Source of the DNA: Streptomyces sp. ISL-98
GTDB taxonomy: Bacteria; Actinomycetota; Actinomycetes; Streptomycetales; Streptomycetaceae
Reading direction: 5' to 3'
DNA length: 64,000 bases
Assembly: GCF_018614055.1 (NCBI RefSeq)
Contig: NZ_JAGGPB010000048.1
Span: 42,903-106,902, forward strand
The notes beneath the pieces are model-generated. The model worked only from the letters and a program-made list of their open reading frames with translations. It ran no database searches and was not told the DNA's origin. The stretch's first letter is position 1; each line of letters starts with the position of its first letter. Position numbers and translations under genes: made by a program. Positions 10,139 to 18,014 of the stretch are shown piece by piece.

Positions 10139-11473
10139 TCAGCGAGACGTTCCGGCCTTGCGCCGCTCGGGGAACCGAGAACGGGGCCCGATGGCGGTCG
10201 CGCCGTTGACGCCCGCCGGCATCGGAGCGCGCTCCTGCGGCTCGTCCACCGCCTCGTCCGTCACATCCGTCGCATCGGCCGCGTCCGCCGAGTGCCACTC
10301 CCTGCCGCTCCTGCGGTATCGCGGCGGGACAAAGGCCTCCGCCCACCGCGGGGCGCGCGGCGTGAACCGCGGCAGCAGCAGGAGCACCAGGCCGACCGCG
10401 CTCAGCGTGACGATGCCCAGGACGATCCACATGCTCGCCGAGTGCACCGAGTAGGCGACGGCGCCGAAGGCAATCAGGGCCGACCAGAAGTACATGATCA
10501 GCACGGCGCGGCTGTGCGAGTGGCCGATTTCGAGCAGTCGGTGGTGCAGGTGTCCGCGGTCCGCGGCGAACGGCGACTTGCCCTGCCAGGTACGCCGCAC
10601 GATGGCCAGCAGCAGGTCCGCGACCGGGATCGCGATGATCGTCAGCGGCAGCAGCAGCGGGATGAAGACCGGCAGCATCGCGTGCGTGGCCTCGCGCTTG
10701 CCGCCCGCGAAGAGCTTCATCGCGTCCGGATCGACCTGTCCCGTGACCGAGATCGCACCGGCGGCCAGGACCAGGCCGATGAGCATCGACCCCGAGTCGC
10801 CCATGAAGATTCTGGCCGGATGCATGTTGTGCGGCAGGAAGCCGACGCACATGCCCATCAGGATCGCGGCGAAGAGGGTGGCGGGGGCGGCCTCCTCGAT
10901 TCCGTACCCGTACCAGATCCGGTACGCGTACATGAAGAACGCCGCCGAGGCGATGCAGACCATGCCCGCCGCGAGGCCGTCGAGGCCGTCCACGAAGTTC
11001 ACCGCGTTGATCGTGATCACGACGAGCGCGACGGTGAGCAGGTTGCCCTGCCAGGCGGTCACCGAGACGGGGCCGATGCCCGGGACGGGCAGCCACAGGA
11101 TCGTCAGACCCTGCATGACCATGACGCCTGCGGCGATGAACTGGCCGCCCAGCTTGATCAGGGCGTCGATCTCGAATTTGTCGTCCAGTACGCCGATGAG
11201 CCAGATCACCGCGGCGCCGGACAGCAGCGCGCGCGGCTCGTTCGACAGCTCGAAGACGCTGTTCAGGTTCTGCAGATGGTCCGCGACCAGCAGACCGGCG
11301 CACAGACCGCCGAACATCGCGATGCCACCGAGCCGAGGAGTCGGCTCCCGGTGTACGTCGCGGGCACGGATCTCCGGCATCGCGCCGGTCGCGATGGCGA
11401 ACTTCCGCACCGGTCCGGTCAGCAGATATGTCACCGCCGCCGTGACGCAGAGCGTCAGCAGATATTCACGCAC
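10139..11473 (-). CDS. Polyprenyl-phosphate GlcNAc-1-P transferase (WecA/TagO/MraY family)
   Basis: Integral membrane glycosyltransferase that loads a sugar-1-phosphate from a UDP-sugar onto undecaprenyl phosphate, the first step of a cell-wall glycopolymer. About ten transmembrane helices; family motifs REPTPRLGG, NAVNFVDGLDGLA (Asp-rich metal site) and FMGDSGS are present. The C-terminal tail is charged and probably cytoplasmic. I prefer GTG 11473 with GGGG upstream (N-terminus VREYLLTLC); the frame stays open to 11512. The LCP ligase gene about 6 kb away could act on the same polymer, an inference only. Confidence 0.9.
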   Translation of the reverse strand: MREYLLTLCVTAAVTYLLTGPVRKFAIATGAMPEIRARDVHREPTPRLGGIAMFGGLCAGLLVADHLQNLNSVFELSNEPRALLSGAAVIWLIGVLDDKFEIDALIKLGGQFIAAGVMVMQGLTILWLPVPGIGPVSVTAWQGNLLTVALVVITINAVNFVDGLDGLAAGMVCIASAAFFMYAYRIWYGYGIEEAAPATLFAAILMGMCVGFLPHNMHPARIFMGDSGSMLIGLVLAAGAISVTGQVDPDAMKLFAGGKREATHAMLPVFIPLLLPLTIIAIPVADLLLAIVRRTWQGKSPFAADRGHLHHRLLEIGHSHSRAVLIMYFWSALIAFGAVAYSVHSASMWIVLGIVTLSAVGLVLLLLPRFTPRAPRWAEAFVPPRYRRSGREWHSADAADATDVTDEAVDEPQERAPMPAGVNGATAIGPRSRFPERRKAGTSR

Positions 11474-11586
11474 GGGCTGCCCCACAGGTATCGCCGGCCA
11501 TCTCAGCCCCACAGCCTAGCTTTGCGGCCACGCACTCGAAGACATACGGGTACCGGCTGATGGTTGCACGACCCGCTCGGGCGCGT

Positions 11587-12861
11587 TCAATCCCGTGCTG
11601 GATACGGCGGAAACCCGTCCGCCAGCTCCCGTACCTCCGTCAGCGCTTTCCTGTCCTCGCGCAGCGCCATCGAGAAGAGCTCCGCGATACGCGCCATCTC
11701 GGCCTCGCCCATGCCCTGCGTGGTGACGGCCGCAGTCCCCAGCCGGATGCCGCGCGCGTCGCCGTACGGAAGGGCGCATGTGTCGAGCACCATGCCGGCG
11801 GCCGCCAGGCGGCCGCGGGCCGTACGGCCGTCCATGCCCAGCGGAGCCGTGTCCGCGGTGATCAGGTGGGTGTCCGTGCCGCCGGTGGTGACGGCCACGC
11901 CCTCGGCCGCGAGCCCCTCGGCGAGCGCGCGGGCATTGGTGACCACCTGATGGGCGTACGTCGTGAACGCGGGCGCCGCCGCCTCCCCGAGGGCGACCGC
12001 CTTGGCGGCCACCGTGTGCATCTGGGCGCCGCCCTGTGTGAAGGGGAACACGGCGCGGTCGATGCGCTCGGCCAGGTCCGCGCCGCACAGGAGCATGCCG
12101 CCGCGCGGGCCCCGCAGCACCTTGTGGGTCGTGGCGCAGACGACATCGGCGTACGGGACGGGACTGGGCGCCGCTCCCCCGGCGACCAGGCCGATGGGGT
12201 GGGCGGCGTCGGCGATCAGGTAGGCGCCGGTCTCGTCGGCGATCTCGCGGAAGAGCGCGTAGTCGGGGTGCCTGGGGTAGGCGATGGAGCCGACGACGAT
12301 GGCTCGGGGGCGGTGCGTACGGGCCAGGAGGCGGACCTGGTCGTAGTCGATGATGCCGGTGTCCGGTTCGACGCCGTAGCCGATGAAGTCGAACCAACGG
12401 CCGGAGAAATTGGCCGGGGAGCCATGGGTGAGATGTCCCCCGTACGGGAGTCCCATCGCCAGCACGGTGTCGCCCGGGCGCAGCAGGGCGGCGTACGCGG
12501 CGAGGACCGCGGCGGAGCCGGAGTGCGGCTGGACGTTGGCGTGCTCGGCGGCGAAGAGGCTCATGGCGCGGTCGATCGCGATGCGCTCGGCGACGTCGAC
12601 GATCTCGCAGCCGCCGTGGTGACGGGCGCCGGGGTAGCCCTCGGCGTACTTGTTGGCGAGCGGGGAGCCGAGGGCGGCGAGGACGGCGGGCGAAGTGAAG
12701 TTCTCGGCCGCGATCAGCTGAAGTCCGCCGGCCTCGCGGCCCATTTCGCCGAGGATGACATCGGCGATCTCCGGGTCGCTGCGGCGCAGCGCGTCGAAGT
12801 CGGGGCCTGGGGCGGTGTGCGCCTGCTGAACGGTGGCTGCGGGTGCGGTGGTGACCGGCAT
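11587..12861 (-). CDS. glyA: Serine hydroxymethyltransferase-like PLP enzyme
   Basis: Fold-type I PLP enzyme of 424 aa, expected to interconvert serine and glycine with tetrahydrofolate. The Schiff-base lysine is in TTHKVLRGPRGG, and the PLP-binding segment is DAAHPIGL (usually DxAHxxGL). ANVQPHSGS and the AEGYPG loop are conserved. The loop usually read as R-Y-Y-G-G is ARHHGG here, so two Tyr are replaced by His, one of them a residue implicated in catalysis in E. coli. Streptomycetes usually carry a second glyA, so this copy may have a specialised role. ATG 12861 with GGAG upstream. Confidence 0.88.
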   Translation of the reverse strand: MPVTTAPAATVQQAHTAPGPDFDALRRSDPEIADVILGEMGREAGGLQLIAAENFTSPAVLAALGSPLANKYAEGYPGARHHGGCEIVDVAERIAIDRAMSLFAAEHANVQPHSGSAAVLAAYAALLRPGDTVLAMGLPYGGHLTHGSPANFSGRWFDFIGYGVEPDTGIIDYDQVRLLARTHRPRAIVVGSIAYPRHPDYALFREIADETGAYLIADAAHPIGLVAGGAAPSPVPYADVVCATTHKVLRGPRGGMLLCGADLAERIDRAVFPFTQGGAQMHTVAAKAVALGEAAAPAFTTYAHQVVTNARALAEGLAAEGVAVTTGGTDTHLITADTAPLGMDGRTARGRLAAAGMVLDTCALPYGDARGIRLGTAAVTTQGMGEAEMARIAELFSMALREDRKALTEVRELADGFPPYPARD

Positions 12862-12978
12862 GGCTGGCTCCGGGCCTGGCAGGGACTTGCGGCCCCTCCA
12901 ATGTAGGACGCCCCCTGGCGGCCCGCCCGGCGTACGACGCGTCTTTCTTCCCCCGGCCCCGCGTCTGCCCGAAAGTCG

Positions 12979-13626
12979 TCAGTGGTGGGCCGGGACGCCC
13001 GTGAGCGCCGTGACCACCGGGTCCAGTGCCGTGTTGATCTCGTCGCCGATCGAGCGGAAGAACGTGATGGGCGCACCGTACGGGTCGTACACCTCGTCGG
13101 CCTCCACGCTGGGCGCGAGCAGCCACCCCCGCAGTGCCGCCGCCGCCCGTACGAGGGCCCGCGCGCGCTCCACCACGCCGTCCTGGAGCGGGTCGGGAAG
13201 CGTCGCCGGGTCTATGGCCCGTACGAGCCGCGTGAACTCCTTGAGCGTGAAGGTGCGCAGGCCCGCCGAGTGGCCCATGGAGATGACCTGGGCGCGGTGG
13301 TCGCGGGTCGCGGTGAGCACGAGGTCGGCGCGGATGACGTGCTCGTCGAGCAGCTCGCGTCCGGTGAAACCGGCTGCGTCCGCACCGAAGTCGGCGAGCA
13401 CGGCGGCGGCGTTGGCCTCCATGGGGGCGCCTTCGTGCCCCCAGGTGCCCGCGCTCTCCACGACGAGGCCGCCCGTCAGGGGGTCGCCGAGGCGGTCGAT
13501 GAGGCCATGGCGGGTCAGCCGCTCGGTGATCGGCGAGCGGCAGACGTTGCCGGTGCTGACGTGGAGGATACGGAAGGTGTCGCTCGTACTGCCTTCGGCT
13601 ATGCCACGCCCGTCAAGGGCGGTCAA
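12979..13626 (-). CDS. Low-molecular-weight tyrosine phosphatase-like protein, nucleophile Cys replaced
   Basis: Protein of 215 aa with the LMW-PTP/arsenate-reductase fold. The P-loop normally reads C-x-x-G-N-x-C-R-S-P, with the first Cys as nucleophile. Here it reads HVSTGNVCRSP, so Ser stands at the nucleophile position while Arg and the second Cys are kept. The C-terminal acid region reads LPDPLQDG. The TTG start at 13626 overlaps the stop of the upstream gene by 4 nt (TTGA), so the pair is translationally coupled. Classical phosphatase activity is therefore doubtful. It may bind phosphoprotein or act through the second Cys. Confidence 0.85.
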   Translation of the reverse strand: MTALDGRGIAEGSTSDTFRILHVSTGNVCRSPITERLTRHGLIDRLGDPLTGGLVVESAGTWGHEGAPMEANAAAVLADFGADAAGFTGRELLDEHVIRADLVLTATRDHRAQVISMGHSAGLRTFTLKEFTRLVRAIDPATLPDPLQDGVVERARALVRAAAALRGWLLAPSVEADEVYDPYGAPITFFRSIGDEINTALDPVVTALTGVPAHH

Positions 13627-14270
13627 CTGGCCACCTCGAGGTCGGGTACGACCTTGCGCAGCTCCTCGGCGTCGAGCGCGCCGGCCCGCAGTAGGACCGG
13701 GACCTTGCCCGTGACGTCGACGATCGACGACGGGACAATGCCGGGGGTCGGGCCGCCGTCGAGGTAGACGGAGACGGAGTCGCCGAGCATGTCCTGGGCG
13801 GCGTCGCAGTCCTCGGGGGCGGGGTGGCCCGTGAGGTTGGCGCTGGAGACGGCCATCGGGCCGACTTCGGTGAGCAGCTCGATGGCCACGGGGTGCAGCG
13901 GCATGCGGATGGCGACGGTGCCGCGCGTCTCGCCGAGGTCCCACTGGAGGGACGGCTGGTGGCGTGCGACGAGGGTCAGGGCGCCGGGCCAGAAGGCATC
14001 GACGAGCTCCCAGGCCTGCTCGGAGAAGTCGGTGACCAGGCCGTGCAGGGTGTTCGGGGAGCCGATGAGGACGGGCGTGGGCATGTTGCGGCCGCGGCCC
14101 TTGGCCTCCAGGAGGTCGCCGACGGCCTCGGCGCTGAAGGCGTCGGCCCCGATGCCGTAGACGGTGTCGGTCGGCAGCACGACCAGCTCGCCACGACGGA
14201 CAGCGGCCGCGGCTTCGCGAAGACCGGTCTTGCGGTCGGTCGCGTCGTTGCAGTCGTATCGCCGTGCCAT
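13623..14270 (-). CDS. tsaC: L-threonylcarbamoyladenylate synthase (Sua5/YwlC/YrdC)
   Basis: Makes threonylcarbamoyl-AMP from Thr, bicarbonate and ATP for the t6A37 modification of ANN-decoding tRNAs. 215 aa; the conserved N-terminal motif LPTDTVYGIGADAF and the KGRGRNMPTPVLIG loop are clear, with SSANLTGHP near the C-terminus. It lacks a long Sua5 C-terminal domain, so it is YrdC-like in length. Upstream lie prmC and prfA, making a translation-factor cluster. Confidence 0.95.
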   Translation of the reverse strand: MARRYDCNDATDRKTGLREAAAAVRRGELVVLPTDTVYGIGADAFSAEAVGDLLEAKGRGRNMPTPVLIGSPNTLHGLVTDFSEQAWELVDAFWPGALTLVARHQPSLQWDLGETRGTVAIRMPLHPVAIELLTEVGPMAVSSANLTGHPAPEDCDAAQDMLGDSVSVYLDGGPTPGIVPSSIVDVTGKVPVLLRAGALDAEELRKVVPDLEVAS

Positions 14271-14314
14271 TTAACGGGCCTCCTCGGGCGGGGTCTGGTC
14301 TGGTACGCCGCCGG

Positions 14315-15160
14315 TCACGGCATGGCCTTGCGGGCCGTAGCGAAGCGGGGCCGGTTGTTCAGGTCGGGGTGGTCGGCGGCGTCGGCCCAGCCCCGCTCCT
14401 CGGTGAAGATCCACGGGACCTGGCCGCCCTGGGTGTCGGCGTGCTCGATGACCACGACGCCGCCGGGGCGCAGCAGGCGGTGTGCGGTGCGCTCGATGTG
14501 GCGGATGAGGTCGAGGCCGTCCTCGCCGGAGAAGAGGGCCATCTGGGGGTCGTGGTCGCGGGCCTCGGGGGCGACGTACTCCCACTCGGTGAGCGGAATG
14601 TACGGCGGGTTGGAGACGACCAGGTCGACCTGTCCGTCCAGCTCGGGCAGGGCGGTGCGGGCGTCGCCCTGGTGGACGGTGACGCGCGATCCCTCGGCGT
14701 TCTTACGGGTCCACTTGATGGCGTCGTCGGAGAGCTCCACGCCGTGCACGCGCGAGCGCGGCACCTCCTGTGCCATGGCGAGCGCGATGGCACCCGATCC
14801 CGTGCACAGGTCGACGATGAGCGGCTCGACGACGTCCATGGCGCGTACGGCGTCTATGGCCCAGCCGACGACCGATTCGGTCTCGGGGCGGGGCACGAAG
14901 ACCCCGGGCCCGACCTGGAGCTCCAGGAAGCGGAAGAAGGCGCGTCCGGTGATGTGCTGCAGCGGCTCGCGGGCCTCGCGGCGCGCGACCGTCTCCCAGT
15001 AGCGGGCGTCGAAGTCGGCGTCCTTGACGTTGTGCAGCTCCCCCCGCTTGACACCGTGCACGAACGCGGCGAGCTCCTCCGCGTCGAATCGCGGTGAGGG
15101 CACGCCGGCGTCGGCCAGCCGCTGGGTGGCCTGAGCCACCTCGGCGAGCAGCAGATTCAT
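14315..15160 (-). CDS. prmC: Release factor glutamine methyltransferase
   Basis: Methylates the Gln of the GGQ motif of release factors, here next to its substrate gene prfA. 281 aa; a helical N-terminal domain is followed by a Rossmann methyltransferase with IVDLCTGSGAIALAM (SAM site) and the catalytic NPPY in VVSNPPYIP. ATG 15160 with GGAGG upstream; 26 nt from prfA. Confidence 0.97.
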   Translation of the reverse strand: MNLLLAEVAQATQRLADAGVPSPRFDAEELAAFVHGVKRGELHNVKDADFDARYWETVARREAREPLQHITGRAFFRFLELQVGPGVFVPRPETESVVGWAIDAVRAMDVVEPLIVDLCTGSGAIALAMAQEVPRSRVHGVELSDDAIKWTRKNAEGSRVTVHQGDARTALPELDGQVDLVVSNPPYIPLTEWEYVAPEARDHDPQMALFSGEDGLDLIRHIERTAHRLLRPGGVVVIEHADTQGGQVPWIFTEERGWADAADHPDLNNRPRFATARKAMP

Positions 15161-15186
15161 CCCGGTCCTCCGGCTTGCAGGGGGCT

Positions 15187-16266
15187 TTACTGGGCGGCCG
15201 CGAGTTTGGCGGCGGAGTCCGCGTCGACGCAGGCCTGGATCACGGCCTCCAGGTCTCCGTCGAGTACCTGGTCCAAGTTGTACGCCTTGAAGCCCACGCG
15301 GTGGTCCGAGATGCGGTTTTCCGGGAAGTTGTACGTACGGATCTTCTCGGAGCGGTCAACTGTGCGGACCTGGCTGCGGCGCACGTCGGAGGCTTCCTGC
15401 TCGGCCGCTTCCTGGGCCGCGGCGAGCAGCCGCGAGCGCAGGATGCGCATGGCCTGCTCCTTGTTCTGGAGCTGGCTCTTCTCGTTCTGGCAGGAGGCGA
15501 CGACGCCGGTCGGCAGGTGCGTGATGCGGACCGCGGAGTCGGTGGTGTTGACGGACTGGCCGCCGGGGCCGGACGAGCGATAGACGTCGATGCGCAGGTC
15601 GTTGGCGTGGATCTCGACGTCGACCTCTTCGGCCTCGGGCGTGACGAGCACACCGGCCGCCGAGGTGTGGATGCGGCCCTGGGACTCGGTGGAGGGCACG
15701 CGCTGCACGCGGTGCACCCCGCCCTCGTACTTGAGCCGCGCCCAGACGCCCTGGCCGGGCTCGGTCGCGCCGTTGCCGCCCTTGGTCTTCACCGCGACCT
15801 GGACGTCCTTGTAGCCGCCCAGCTCGGACTCGGTGGCGTCGATGATCTCGGTCTTCCAGCCGACGCGCTCCGCGTACCGCAGGTACATGCGCAGCAGGTC
15901 ACCGGCGAACAGGGCCGACTCGTCGCCGCCCGCGCCCGCCTTGACCTCGAGGATGACGTCCTTGTCGTCGCTGGGGTCGCGCGGGACGAGGAGCAGCCGC
16001 AGCTTCTCGGTGAGCTCGTCGAGCTGCTTGCCCAGGACCTTGACCTCCACGGCGAAGTCCGGGTCGTCGGCGATGAATTCCCGTGCCGTCTCGATGTCCT
16101 CGCCGGTCTGCTTCCAGGCCCGGTACGTGCCGATGATCGGGGTCAGCTCGGCGTAGCGCTTGTTCAGCTTGCGCGCATTGGCCTGATCCGCGTGGACCGA
16201 GGGGTCGGCCAGCTTCTTCTCAAGATCGGCGTGCTCGCCGATCAGGTCCTCGACCGCCTCGAACAT
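15187..16266 (-). CDS. prfA: Peptide chain release factor 1
   Basis: Recognises UAA and UAG and triggers peptide release. 359 aa from ATG 16266, which has AGGAG upstream; the frame is open seven codons further. The catalytic GGQ is in SSGPGGQSVNTTDSAV, and the codon-recognition P-x-T type loop lies in the middle domain. It is the first gene of the prfA-prmC-tsaC run. Confidence 0.98.
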   Translation of the reverse strand: MFEAVEDLIGEHADLEKKLADPSVHADQANARKLNKRYAELTPIIGTYRAWKQTGEDIETAREFIADDPDFAVEVKVLGKQLDELTEKLRLLLVPRDPSDDKDVILEVKAGAGGDESALFAGDLLRMYLRYAERVGWKTEIIDATESELGGYKDVQVAVKTKGGNGATEPGQGVWARLKYEGGVHRVQRVPSTESQGRIHTSAAGVLVTPEAEEVDVEIHANDLRIDVYRSSGPGGQSVNTTDSAVRITHLPTGVVASCQNEKSQLQNKEQAMRILRSRLLAAAQEAAEQEASDVRRSQVRTVDRSEKIRTYNFPENRISDHRVGFKAYNLDQVLDGDLEAVIQACVDADSAAKLAAAQ

Positions 16267-16380
16267 CTTCGGGCTCCTGGGTAGCAAAAAACGAAAGGGA
16301 AGTGCGGACTGTGCGTCACGACAAAGCGCCGGTCCTCCCCGCCCCTGTACGGAGCGGCCGAGGACCGGCGCAATGGCTCG

Positions 16381-16599
16381 CTACTTCGCGGCGGCAGCCT
16401 TGCCGAAGCGGGCCTCGAAGCGGGCCACACGGCCACCGGTGTCGAGGATCTTCTGCTTGCCCGTGTAGAACGGGTGGCACTCGGAGCAGACCTCGGCACG
16501 GACGTTGCCGCTGGCGATCGTGCTGCGGGTGGTGAACTCGGCGCCACAGGTACAGCTGACCTGGGTCTCGACGTACTCGGGGTGGATCTCGCGCTTCAA
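16381..16599 (-). CDS. rpmE: 50S ribosomal protein L31, zinc-binding form
   Basis: 72-aa ribosomal protein. Four cysteines at 16, 18, 38 and 41 (CTC and CSEC) make it the zinc-containing C+ type. TTG start at 16599 with AGGAG 5 nt upstream; the open frame runs far upstream but the family begins at MKREIHPEYVE. Confidence 0.96.
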   Translation of the reverse strand: MKREIHPEYVETQVSCTCGAEFTTRSTIASGNVRAEVCSECHPFYTGKQKILDTGGRVARFEARFGKAAAAK

Positions 16600-16735
16600 G
16601 GTGTCTCCTAGTTTCGGGAGGGCGCCGGGTCGTGCGCGCGGATTGCGCGTACGTGAACCGGGGCCGACGTACCAGTCTGCCAGCACTGGCCGCATCTCCC
16701 AAAACCGGGGACGGACCGGAACTATTCCCGGCTCT

Positions 16736-17860
16736 CTACCGGCTCGCTTCACCGGCTTCGCTCGCCACGACATCGCCCGCGTCGCCCTTGTCCCCCGCCG
16801 AGTCCTTGGTGGCGGAGGCCGGCACGGGCTTGTCCTGGCGCAGGGCGTCCCAGACCTGCCGGCCCTGGCGCTGGAGCGGAATGACGCGGTTGGGGTCGGC
16901 CGGGTCGTACTGGACGGGGAGCGTCACCATCTCCATGTCGCCCGCGCCGATGCCCTTGAGGCCGCTCGCGAAACTCGCCAGCTCCTTGACGGAGGCCAGG
17001 TCGGAGTCGGTGGTGACGGTCTTGGTGGCGCTGTCCGCGAGGTCGTACAGCTTCTTCGGGCTGGTGAAGACGCCGACGTCCTTGACCTGGTCGATCAGGG
17101 CCTTCATGAAGGCCTGCTGGAGCTGGATGCGACCGAGGTCACTGCCGTCGCCGACACCCTTGCGGGTCCGTACGAGACCGAGCGACTTCTCGCCGTCGAG
17201 GGTGTGCGTGCCGGGCTTCAGGTGGAGGTGGCTCTTGTCGTCGTCGATGGCCTGCTTGGTGGTGATCTCCACCCCGCCCAGGTCGTCGACGAGCTCGGTG
17301 AAGCCGGTGAAGTCGACCTCGATGTAGTGGTCCATGCGGATGCCGGACATCTTCTCGACGGTCTTGACGGCGCAGGCGGGGCCGCCCGTCTCGTACGCCG
17401 TGTTGAACATCTGGCGCTGTCCGCCCGGGACGGTGCCGCCGCCGCTGTCGGACGTGCACGAGGGGCGGGTGATCAGGGCGTCGCGCGGGATCGAGACGAC
17501 GCTGGCCTTCTTGTGGCCCTCGTAGACGTGCACGACCATCGCGGTGTCGGAGCGGGCGCTGCCCTCGTCCTTGCCGTACGCGGCGTTGTCGCCGGAGCGG
17601 GAGTCGGAGCCGAGAACCAGGATGTCCAGCGAGCCGTTGTCGACGTCGCCGGGGCGGTCGGCGCCGAGCTGGGTGTTGATGTCGACGCCCTTGAGGTTGC
17701 CGTTGAGCTTGAAGTAGACGTATCCGAGCCCTGTGCCGCCCAGCAGCACCACGCTTGCCGCAGCCCATGCGGTGAGGGTCCAGGCCCTGGAGCGGCTGCC
17801 GGGCTCCTTCCGGCGTTTGCCGGTGCCGCGTATTCGGCCGCCCCTGCTCTGCTCGGTCAT
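16736..17860 (-). CDS. LytR-CpsA-Psr family glycopolymer transferase
   Basis: 374-aa membrane-anchored LCP enzyme, expected to attach undecaprenyl-linked glycopolymers to peptidoglycan. A basic cytoplasmic N-terminus (KRRKEP) is followed by one transmembrane helix (about 30-50) and the extracellular LCP domain with LDILVLGSDSR, RSDTAMVVHV and SIPRDALI, which carry the Asp and Arg residues that bind the lipid pyrophosphate. ATG 17860 with GGGGAG upstream was chosen over a much longer open frame. The C-terminal tail is low complexity. Confidence 0.92.
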   Translation of the reverse strand: MTEQSRGGRIRGTGKRRKEPGSRSRAWTLTAWAAASVVLLGGTGLGYVYFKLNGNLKGVDINTQLGADRPGDVDNGSLDILVLGSDSRSGDNAAYGKDEGSARSDTAMVVHVYEGHKKASVVSIPRDALITRPSCTSDSGGGTVPGGQRQMFNTAYETGGPACAVKTVEKMSGIRMDHYIEVDFTGFTELVDDLGGVEITTKQAIDDDKSHLHLKPGTHTLDGEKSLGLVRTRKGVGDGSDLGRIQLQQAFMKALIDQVKDVGVFTSPKKLYDLADSATKTVTTDSDLASVKELASFASGLKGIGAGDMEMVTLPVQYDPADPNRVIPLQRQGRQVWDALRQDKPVPASATKDSAGDKGDAGDVVASEAGEASR

Positions 17861-17922
17861 GGTCTCCCCAGTTACGGTTTGTCGGCACTTGTGAGACGAC
17901 AGATGAGCGTGAAGGGTTGCAC

Positions 17923-17965
17923 AACGCCCTGTGGCCCCTGCTGGGGGCAGGGGCCACAGGGCGTT
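17923..17965 (-). terminator. Hairpin terminator after the secreted protease gene
   Basis: 18-bp perfect stem (17923-17940 with 17948-17965) and a 7-nt loop, beginning AACGCCCTGTGG. It lies 50 nt beyond the protease stop on the minus strand and before the LCP start. Confidence 0.8.
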
Positions 17966-18014
17966 TGGCGTACGACGCGGGCGAGCGGGACGCGAACCCC
18001 TCTCACCAGGGATT

